Origin: JBQTHP01 sp052389755
GTDB taxonomy: Bacteria > Pseudomonadota > Gammaproteobacteria > Steroidobacterales > Steroidobacteraceae
Length of the DNA: 11,957 nucleotides
NCBI GenBank assembly: GCA_052389755.1
Contig: JBQTHP010000135.1
Coordinates: 1-11,957, forward strand
Reading direction: 5' to 3'
Below the pieces are notes generated by a model. The model had not been told where the DNA came from. It saw only the letters and a list, made by a program, of their open reading frames with translations, and made no database searches. The translations under genes and the position numbers were made by a program. This document shows, piece by piece, positions 7,104-11,957 of this stretch (within the stretch, counting starts at the first letter, position 1; each line of letters begins with the position of its first letter).

Positions 7104-7931
7104 ATGCACCAGTACGGTGTACGAGACATCGAGCGGATCCTGAAGCTCTCGCCCGAGACCATCCGCGGTCTCGTGCGTGCGGGCTTCGTTTCCCCTTCCC
7201 GCGGGCCGCGCCGTGCGCTGCGATTCTCATTCCGCGATCTGATCGTGCTGCGCGCTGCGCAAGCCCTGAGCCTCGCGAAAGTGCCCGCGCGGCGCATCAC
7301 GCGCTCGCTGCGCAAACTGCACAGCACGCTGCCCGTCGAGGCGCCGCTGTCCGGGCTTCGTATCTCCGCGGTCGGTGACGACGTCGTAGTGTCGGAAGGC
7401 TCGAGCCGCTGGCGGGCCGAGACCGGTCAATACCTGCTCGACCTCGAGGTCCAGATCGCGGACGGTTCGCTGCGCGTGGTCGAGCACCCGCCTGCGGCGC
7501 GCGCGCCGGTCGCGGCCGTGGAATCGTGCGCAGACTGTTTCGCGCGCGCGCTCGACGCCGAAGCGCGCGGAGCGCAGAGGGAGGCGCAACTCGCGTACGA
7601 GCAGGCGATCGCGCACGAGCCCACGTGCGTCGATGCCTGCATCAACCTCGGGCGGCTCCTGCACGAATCCGGCCGCTTCGCGGATGCGGAACGTGTTTAC
7701 CGCGACGGTCTGAAGCATTGCGGACCCGATGCCACGCTGTTCTACAACCTCGGAACCCTGCTGGAAGATGCGAACCGCATCGGTGCCGCAATCGATGCCT
7801 ATCAGCACGCGGTGGCCACGGATCCGGAACTGGCGGATGGTCACTACAATCTGGCGCGGCTTTTCGAAATGACGGGAAAGCCGCAGCATGCGATCAGGCA
7901 CCTCGGGCAGTACCGCCGGCTGACCCAGTAA
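7104..7931 (+). CDS. MerR-type DNA-binding head fused to TPR repeats, third gene of the NHEJ operon
   Basis: Cytoplasmic protein of 275 residues combining a DNA-binding head with protein-protein interaction repeats. Residues 1-72 look like a MerR-type winged helix: YGVRDIERILKLSPETIRGLVRAG gives the helix-turn-helix, then GPRRALRFSFRDLIVLRAAQ matches the wing and following helix, where MerR proteins read 'yyRyyxxxDl'. A short beta-rich segment (about 82-118, with SRWRAETGQYLLDLEV) links to four TPR-like helical pairs near 142-175, 176-209, 210-242 and 244-275; VDACINLGRLLHESGRFADAERVYRDGL is the clearest, though that motif is spread over residues 176-203. No metal-binding cysteines typical of MerR metal sensors are visible, and the dimerisation helix is replaced by TPRs. 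It starts 20 bases after ku behind a good ribosome site, so it is probably co-expressed with ligD-ku. A regulator of that operon or a scaffold is an inference. Confidence 0.85.
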   Translation: MHQYGVRDIERILKLSPETIRGLVRAGFVSPSRGPRRALRFSFRDLIVLRAAQALSLAKVPARRITRSLRKLHSTLPVEAPLSGLRISAVGDDVVVSEGSSRWRAETGQYLLDLEVQIADGSLRVVEHPPAARAPVAAVESCADCFARALDAEARGAQREAQLAYEQAIAHEPTCVDACINLGRLLHESGRFADAERVYRDGLKHCGPDATLFYNLGTLLEDANRIGAAIDAYQHAVATDPELADGHYNLARLFEMTGKPQHAIRHLGQYRRLTQ

Positions 7932-7935
7932 GAGG

Positions 7936-8028
7936 CTCAGACGTCTAAGACGGCGAAACGAAAGGGTCACCGCGGCGTCGAGCGAAGCGATCTTCATCTT
8001 GCCGTCTTCGCCGTCTGAGACGTCTTAG
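7936..8028. repeat. AGACG-rich inverted repeat, copy B, between convergent MerR-TPR and NYN genes
   Basis: The 112-base convergent gap holds two 22-base arms, 7936-7957 and 8007-8028, that pair at 20 of 22 positions across a 49-base spacer. Each arm contains agacgtct and an outermost-to-inner run ending in gacggcgaa. Read on the minus strand, 8038 down to 8000 is a series of AGACG units spaced 6-10 bases apart. The right arm side matches copy A at 1792-1811 at 18 of 20 positions. The element can fold into a long hairpin and may terminate both converging transcripts or be a member of a REP-like family; no T-run follows. Confidence 0.7.
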
Positions 8029-8043
8029 TCGTCTAAGTCTCTC

Positions 8044-8859
8044 TCAGCGCGCAGCGCGGACGGTGTATCCGCCCGACTTCTCATCGCGATCAATGAGAAG
8101 AAGACCGCGCGCCTGGCCCTCCTCCAGCAACTCGTTGAACGAGCCGAAGCCGTAGTACGACTCGTTGAAGCCCGGCATGCGGCGCTTCAGGGCCTGTTTG
8201 ATCATCGAGCCCCACACCTTGTCTTCGTCGCCGCGCTCGCGCACGAGCGCCTCGAGAGTCTCGAGCGCAAGGTCGATCGCCTCCTGCTTCTTGTCGCCGT
8301 CGGCCTTCGGCTCGGGCGCCTTCGCCTCGCCGCTCGCAGCCTTCGCAGGCGCCTTCCTGCGAGAACGGCGCTTCGACTCGTCCTGGCGCACGAGATCGTC
8401 GTAATAGATGAACTCGTCGCAGTTCGCGATGAGCAGGTCGGAGCTCGAGTTCTTCACGCCGACGCCGATCACGCGCTTCGCGTTCTCGCGCAGCTTCGAG
8501 ACGAGCGGCGAGAAATCCGAATCTCCGCTGATGACGACGAACGTGTCGACGTGGGATTTCGTGTAACACAGGTCGAGGGCATCGACCACCATGCGGATGT
8601 CGGCCGAGTTCTTTCCCGACATGCGCACGTGAGGGATCTCGATCATCTCGAACGACGCCTCGTGCATCGCCTCCTTGAATTCGCGGTAGCGCTCCCAGTC
8701 GCAGTAGGCCTTCTTCACGATGATGCTGCCCTTCAGCAGCAGCCGCTCGAGCACCTTCTGGATATCGAAGCGCGCGTACTTGGCATCGCGTACGCCGAGC
8801 GCGATGTTCTCGAAGTCGCAGAAGAGGGCCATGTTCTGGATGTCGGCGGGGGTAGGCAT
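8044..8859 (-). CDS. NYN-domain ribonuclease-like protein with C-terminal OST-HTH/LOTUS domain
   Basis: From the ATG at 8859 the protein has 271 residues. Residues 8-155 form a NYN (PIN-like) nuclease domain: MALFCDFENIALGV carries Asp15 and Glu17, KNSADIRMVVDALDL carries Asp87, and FVVISGDSDFSPLVSKLRE carries Asp113 and Asp115, the acidic set that binds metal in this fold. A basic, Ala/Lys/Pro-rich linker (about 158-192) leads to a C-terminal OST-HTH/LOTUS domain (about 193-268) with VWGSMIKQALKRRMPGFNE and YYGFGSFNELLEE. LOTUS domains bind RNA, so the predicted role is RNA cleavage or RNA sequestration; the substrate is unknown. The frame extends upstream to 8946 but would overlap the barrel gene; the ATG at 8859 fits the domain edge, with no strong ribosome site. 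It follows the outer-membrane gene by 14 bases, and translational coupling is plausible. Confidence 0.9.
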   Translation of the reverse strand: MPTPADIQNMALFCDFENIALGVRDAKYARFDIQKVLERLLLKGSIIVKKAYCDWERYREFKEAMHEASFEMIEIPHVRMSGKNSADIRMVVDALDLCYTKSHVDTFVVISGDSDFSPLVSKLRENAKRVIGVGVKNSSSDLLIANCDEFIYYDDLVRQDESKRRSRRKAPAKAASGEAKAPEPKADGDKKQEAIDLALETLEALVRERGDEDKVWGSMIKQALKRRMPGFNESYYGFGSFNELLEEGQARGLLLIDRDEKSGGYTVRAAR

Positions 8860-8873
8860 GGTGTCGCGTCCGT

Positions 8874-9521
8874 CTAGAAGGCGAAGGCTGCGCCCGCGAG
8901 GGCTTCGTACTGGATGAAGGTGCTGCCGCTCGCGCGCACCTCGCACACGCCGCCGAACGATCCGGTCTCGCAGAAGAACGACGAGTCCGTGTCGACGAAC
9001 GTGAGATAGCCGCGCGCTTCGAGCCTCAGCGAGAAGCGGTCGCTGAACGGCACTCTCAATCCGCCGCCGATGGAAACCGAAAATCGGGTCTCGTCGCGGG
9101 CCTGCGTCGGCTTGGGACTGAACCGCGTGGCGCCGAGCGTGCCGACGATGTACGGCTTGAAGCGCTGTGTGTCGTCCACCGTGAGAGTGCCGCCGACGTG
9201 CAGATATTCGATATCCACGTCGACGTCGCCAAGGGATGAGCCACGCTCGAGCCGGGAGTCCTGTCTGCTGTAGAAGAGCTCGTACTGTGAGCCCTCGTCG
9301 ATGCGCAGGTTGAAGGCGAGCGCGAACGTGCGGGAGTCGTCGAGATCCACTTCCTCGCCGGTCGAGGACACCTCGAGCTCTCCCCCCGTGCGATAGCCGA
9401 CGAACGGCGTGAGCTCGAAGGCGGGCGGGCCGTGCGCCGACGGCCCCTGATCCTGGGCGGCCGCAAGCGGACTTACGGCAATGGCAGCGACCAACGGGAG
9501 AAAGCGACCGGCGTCACACAT
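8874..9521 (-). CDS. Outer-membrane beta-barrel protein (porin-like, OMP_b-brl type)
   Basis: From the ATG at 9521 the product is 215 residues. It has a signal peptide (MCDAGRFLPLVAAIAVSPLAAAQ, cleavage after about residue 22), then alternating polar/hydrophobic strands: FELTPFVGYRTGG, RTFALAFNLRIDE, QYELFYSRQDSRLE, DVDIEYLHVGGTLTV, FKPYIVGTLGATRFSP, TRFSVSIGGGLRVPF and FSLRLEARGYLTFVD. It ends with Phe (AAFAF), the usual recognition residue for Bam-mediated outer-membrane assembly. Cys184 and Cys193 lie in one predicted loop and could form a disulphide. This fits a small 8-10-strand barrel of the OmpW/opacity-like group, but I know no defined substrate. The longer frame from 9578 adds 19 residues before the signal peptide and is less likely; a ggagg lies about 10 bases before the chosen ATG. 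Probably co-transcribed with the NYN-LOTUS gene. Confidence 0.85.
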   Translation of the reverse strand: MCDAGRFLPLVAAIAVSPLAAAQDQGPSAHGPPAFELTPFVGYRTGGELEVSSTGEEVDLDDSRTFALAFNLRIDEGSQYELFYSRQDSRLERGSSLGDVDVDIEYLHVGGTLTVDDTQRFKPYIVGTLGATRFSPKPTQARDETRFSVSIGGGLRVPFSDRFSLRLEARGYLTFVDTDSSFFCETGSFGGVCEVRASGSTFIQYEALAGAAFAF

Positions 9522-9688
9522 TCGAACCCACCCTCCGGCGCGCAAGCGTACTCGAAAGGCCGGCGAGGCGCGGAACAACCCGCGCGGCGACCGAAATGGC
9601 TCAAACCGATGCGAGAAACTTCGCGATCAGCATTGAGAAATAGAAACAGTGACCGACTACACCGAATGAGCGCGGCCAAAAGCTGCCC

Positions 9689-9711
9689 CTGGAGGTACGC
9701 TGTCCCTCCAG
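9689..9711 (+). promoter_or_regulatory. Perfect 7-bp hairpin upstream of the GGDEF gene
   Basis: CTGGAGG (9689-9695) pairs perfectly with CCTCCAG (9705-9711) across a nine-base loop, in the 208-base gap between the divergent barrel and GGDEF genes. It ends 18 bases before the ATG at 9730 and just before the likely ribosome site ggag (9715-9718). The left arm itself contains ggagg, so the hairpin could affect translation initiation, or the dyad could be a protein-binding site. I see no convincing sigma-70 promoter in the rest of the gap. Confidence 0.4.
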
Positions 9712-9729
9712 CCCGGAGTTAAGTCGTAT

Positions 9730-10764
9730 ATGAGCTCAGGGGGTCACACCACCGTCATCCGGCGCGTGCTGGAGAACCGCTCGCAGCCGGTGCGTTCGCC
9801 GTCGCCGGACACCACCGCGACGATCGCGGTCATGGTGCGCGTCCTGCCGCCGCCGCGGCTGATGCTGTCCGTGGACAACGAGATGGTGCAGAAACGGCTG
9901 GTACGCGCGCTCGAGGGCGCGCTCGTCGCAGTCGAGGTGGCACAGAGCGTCCCCCATGCGGTCAAATGCCTCGACGAGGAACCGTGTCACGTGCTCGTCA
10001 CGGACAGCGCCGAGCTCACGCGCCGCGTACGAAAGCTCCGTGCCGAGCGCAACCCGGTCGTGCTCTTCGTGCTCGAGCTCGACGAGCGGGAGGAACGGCA
10101 GGCGGCGCTCGATGCCGGCGCGGACGATTGCATCAGCTGGCGCGCACCGGAAGAAGAGCTTCACGCACGCGTCTCGCTCGCCCGGCGCATCGCCGAGCTC
10201 GAGACGTGCCTGCGCACTACGCTGGTCGAGAATCGCAAGCTCTCCGCGCTCGACGAGCTCACGGGGCTTGCGAGCCGCCGCTTCTTCATCAAGCATTTCC
10301 CACGTGAGGTGGATCGAGCCGCGCGCTACGGGCGCGCCCTGTCGCTGGTGCTGTGCGACATCGACAATTTCAAAAAGGTCAACGATACGCTCGGACACGC
10401 GGCGGGCGACCAGGTCCTGCAGCAATTCGGCAAGCGTCTGCAGGACTCCCTGCGCCAGGGCATCGACTGGGTGGCGCGCGTCGGCGGCGAGGAATTCGTC
10501 ATCGTGCTGCCCGAGACCAGCGCCGAGCAGGCCGTCGCGGTCTCGAACAAGCTGCGCGCAGCTGTCGCCGACGGCCGCTTCCAGGTGGACAAGGGACGCC
10601 TCGCCGTGACCGCAAGCTTCGGCGTCTGCGGCCTCAACAAGATCCCCGTCGGCAAACGCAAGATCTCCGACGACATGTTCAAGCGAGCGGATGCCGCGCT
10701 GTACCGAGCCAAGCACCAGGGGCGCAACCGCGTGACCGAGATGGCCTGGCACGACACCGAATAG
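9730..10764 (+). CDS. Diguanylate cyclase with degenerate receiver domain (REC-like-GGDEF)
   Basis: GGDEF enzymes make cyclic di-GMP from two GTP, controlling biofilm and motility. The C-terminal domain (about 172-338) keeps the active-site set: DELTGLASRRFF, Asp210 in CDIDNFKKVNDTLGH, RVGGEEF (GGEEF at 252-256) and ASFGVC, ending ADAALYRAKHQGRNRV. It should be catalytically active. The inhibitory I-site (RxxD five residues before GGEEF) reads QGID: Asp246 is kept but Gln243 replaces Arg, with an Arg at 242, so product inhibition may be weakened. Residues 42-150 look like a response-regulator receiver: Asp92 in LVTDSAEL could be the phospho-acceptor, but the N-terminal acidic pair is reduced to VDN and the conserved Lys-Pro reads RAP, so phosphorylation is doubtful. 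The start is uncertain; a second Met at codon 35 would remove a Ser/Pro-rich, probably disordered head. Its stop directly abuts the reductase remnant. Confidence 0.92.
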   Translation: MSSGGHTTVIRRVLENRSQPVRSPSPDTTATIAVMVRVLPPPRLMLSVDNEMVQKRLVRALEGALVAVEVAQSVPHAVKCLDEEPCHVLVTDSAELTRRVRKLRAERNPVVLFVLELDEREERQAALDAGADDCISWRAPEEELHARVSLARRIAELETCLRTTLVENRKLSALDELTGLASRRFFIKHFPREVDRAARYGRALSLVLCDIDNFKKVNDTLGHAAGDQVLQQFGKRLQDSLRQGIDWVARVGGEEFVIVLPETSAEQAVAVSNKLRAAVADGRFQVDKGRLAVTASFGVCGLNKIPVGKRKISDDMFKRADAALYRAKHQGRNRVTEMAWHDTE

Positions 10765-10782
10765 CGCACTACGATCGCTCGC

Positions 10783-11316
10783 TCCGAAATCGTCATCGGC
10801 GAGCTCGTCGATGAGATCGGCAATCGCGACAAGCTGTTTCTCGCGACGAAGGTGACCGCGCAGGACGACGATCTGGCCAAGGGCTCCGCGATGCTCGAGG
10901 AATCGTTCCGCCGGCTGCGCACGAAGCGCATCGATCTCATGCAGGTTCACAACCTCACGGGCGCCGAAGAGCTCATCCCCGTGCTGCAGAAATGGAAAGC
11001 GGACAAGCGCATCCGCTACACGGGCGTGACGACCTCGAACGACGAGCAGTATCCCCAGATGCTCGCGCTCATGCGCCGTCATCTGTTCGCGCAGCTTGCG
11101 AATCGTCCGTTGCCGGATTGGGCCGCCGAGATCGACGCGGCGAGCTGGCCGCAGGTGCTGCTGAAGTACGTGGTGTCGCACCCTGCCGTGACGTGCGCGA
11201 TCCCCGGTACGACGAAGCTTTCGCATCTCGAGGACAACCAGGGCGCCGCGCGCGGGCCGCTGCCGGATGCGGCGCTGCGCAAGAAGATGGAGGCCTACTG
11301 GGACGCAAACGCCTGA
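10783..11316 (+). pseudogene. Aldo/keto reductase remnant: N-terminus missing and internal deletion
   Basis: The frame after the GGDEF stop reads SEIVIGELVDEIGNRDKLFL then ATKV, RRLRTKRIDLMQVHNLTG and ADKRIRYTGVT, followed by LPDWAAEIDAASWPQVLLKY and HPAVTCAIPGTTKLSHLEDN, all typical of aldo/keto reductases, which reduce carbonyls with NADPH. The catalytic Lys (ATK) and His (VHN) are present, but the first roughly 60-70 residues, with the catalytic Asp and Tyr, are absent. After MRRH (ends 11082) the protein jumps to LFAQLANRPLPDW; about 40-50 residues that form several barrel strands in relatives are gone, in frame. No ATG, and no start with a ribosome site, precedes the homology. GTG at 10852 is only an internal Val. 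It cannot encode a working reductase; an expressed fragment is not excluded. Confidence 0.88.
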
Positions 11317-11693
11317 GGGCGGCTTCGCCGGTAGTTTCTACACAACCGCACACGGCTCCACCGCAGGAGTCGATCGCAGGTAATTGTTTCGCGGACGCCT
11401 TTAGCCGTGTGGCACGTGTCATGCAGTGGCTTCGGGTACAGCTGGAGCTGACAAATGGCGCGTGCATCCAATGTGTCGTACCACACCGCCACCGGATCGT
11501 CGGTGACGGGGCGCATGCGGACGCTCGGTTGCGTACGCGTGCGCTTCCGGCCGTTCACCAAGGCGCGCAATGTCTGCCGCATCAAAACCTACATGCGGGT
11601 GAGCCCGTGCGCACGATCGAGGGTCGAGCGTTTCACGGTGCATTGGTTCGACCCGTGGCTCGCCCGGATGACCGTCGTCGCAGGACGCATGCA
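11317..11693. other. Stretch with no recognisable gene between two pseudogenes
   Basis: Only a GGCG-gctt-CGCC mini-hairpin (11318-11329) directly after the reductase stop, and the weak 80-codon frame listed separately, stand out. No homology is recognisable in any of the six frames, no tRNA or repeat is seen, and no good promoter. It may be decayed sequence left from former genes. Confidence 0.5.
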
Positions 11694-11697
11694 CTAG
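11455..11697 (+). CDS. Doubtful 80-residue open frame
   Basis: An ATG at 11455 has ggag seven bases upstream and opens an 80-codon frame with strongly G/C-ending codons, the only points in its favour. The product would be basic (many Arg), with four Cys, and matches no family I recognise; no signal peptide or membrane segment is visible. Other frames across the same bases are equally open, as expected in GC-rich DNA, and its last four bases overlap the stop end of the minus-strand dioxygenase remnant. It is probably not a gene. Confidence 0.15.
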   Translation: MARASNVSYHTATGSSVTGRMRTLGCVRVRFRPFTKARNVCRIKTYMRVSPCARSRVERFTVHWFDPWLARMTVVAGRMH

Positions 11698-11854
11698 CCG
11701 AGACGCACGGCCAGCATCGAGACCGACCCGCCGTCGAAGCCTTCGACGGGAAAACTCACCGCATCATCGTCGCGTTGAAGCGCGAGCACTGGTTGTCGAG
11801 TATCGCGTTCATGGGGTTGCCGTGACCGAGGAAGATGGTGGGCATCGGTTTCAT
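11694..11854 (-). pseudogene. 4,5-DOPA extradiol dioxygenase remnant with only the two ends left
   Basis: On the minus strand, ATG at 11854 begins MKPMPTIFLGHGNPMNAILD, the characteristic start of the YgiD/4,5-DOPA extradiol dioxygenase family (FxGHGxPMNA, whose His is a metal ligand). After only about 22 residues this frame runs into unrelated sequence and a TGA at 11756-11758. In another frame the sequence continues as RDDDAVSFPVEGFDG then SVSMLAVRLG and a TAG at 11694-11696, which matches the C-terminus of the same family. Functional members are about 260-270 residues, so roughly 210 central residues have been deleted and the join, near 11785-11790, is frameshifted. The call rests on remembered family consensus at both ends and their correct order and strand. 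Confidence 0.8.
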
Positions 11855-11909
11855 GGGCGCCGGTGTAGCATGATCTGATCCAGGCAGGATCGAGCGGGGA
11901 GTGTCGCAC

Positions 11910-11957
11910 GTGGAATTTAGTCGCCGCCAACTGCTGCTCTTGACCTCCGCGCTCGCG
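11910..11957 (+). CDS. Start of a Tat-signal protein, cut by window end
   Basis: GTG at 11910 with ggggag eight bases upstream opens the frame VEFSRRQLLLLTSALA, which runs off the window. SRRQLLLL followed by a hydrophobic stretch is a twin-arginine signal n- and h-region, so the product is probably a folded periplasmic or cell-surface protein such as a cofactor-containing enzyme; nothing more can be read from 16 codons. An in-frame GTG at 11901 is an alternative start but overlaps the ribosome site. It is divergent from the dioxygenase remnant, with a 55-base gap containing a 5-bp GATCC/GGATC dyad (11877-11891). Confidence 0.6.
   Translation, partial: MEFSRRQLLLLTSALA

Noticed and set aside
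7936..8040. CRISPR-like array from the repeated AGACG units
   Set aside because: Unit spacing of 6-10 bases and one inverted pair do not fit CRISPR repeats with 25-40 base spacers, and no cas genes are present.
8860..8946. 29-residue N-terminal extension of the NYN-LOTUS protein
   Set aside because: It would overlap the barrel gene's C-terminus and adds Arg-rich non-family residues before the NYN domain.
9522..9578. 19-residue extension before the barrel protein signal peptide
   Set aside because: It would place an Arg-rich segment ahead of a complete signal peptide; the ATG at 9521 has a better placed ribosome site.
9736..11226. 496-codon minus-strand frame opposite the GGDEF and reductase sequences
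   Set aside because: The plus strand encodes clear GGDEF and aldo/keto reductase motifs; the antisense product is low-complexity and Arg/His/Leu-rich, the usual shadow in GC-rich DNA.
10852..11316. Intact short aldo/keto reductase starting at GTG 10852
   Set aside because: Family homology continues upstream of the GTG to about 10783 and a central block is missing, so this is a remnant.

Overview
The window is GC-rich, with strongly G/C-biased third codon positions and long spurious antisense reading frames. Gene content (TypA, FolE, a Pseudomonas-type PE-LIG-POL LigD with Ku, an outer-membrane barrel, a GGDEF protein) points to a Gram-negative bacterium of the Pseudomonadota, probably a gamma- or betaproteobacterium. 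I cannot name a genus from sequence alone.

Layout. (1) 1-1782: typA/bipA translational GTPase, 5' end cut by the window edge. (2) 1808-3298, minus strand: a Tat-exported dienelactone-hydrolase-family protein followed 24 bases later by folE (GTP cyclohydrolase I), probably co-transcribed and convergent with typA. (3) 3491-7931, plus strand: a compact non-homologous end-joining operon, ligD, ku and a third gene joining a MerR-type DNA-binding head to four TPR-like repeats; gaps are 14 and 20 bases. (4) 8044-9521, minus strand: a small outer-membrane beta-barrel protein, then a NYN-nuclease plus OST-HTH/LOTUS RNA-binding protein 14 bases downstream. (5) 9730-10764: a diguanylate cyclase with a degenerate receiver domain. 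(6) 10765-11909: a decayed stretch with an aldo/keto reductase remnant (head missing, internal deletion) and, on the other strand, a 4,5-DOPA extradiol dioxygenase reduced to its two ends. (7) 11910-11957: the first 16 codons of a new gene with a twin-arginine signal.

How it works together. LigD supplies end-processing, polymerase and ligase activities, and Ku bridges the broken ends and recruits LigD; the MerR-TPR gene at the end of the same operon is the best candidate for an associated regulator. The other genes are housekeeping or accessory and not obviously linked to repair.

The least expected signals are the MerR-TPR gene tied to ligD-ku, an AGACG-rich repeat present in both convergent intergenic gaps (and overlapping the folE stop), the outer-membrane/NYN-LOTUS pair, and the two deletion-scarred pseudogenes side by side. 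I found no CRISPR array, tRNA, rRNA or insertion sequence.
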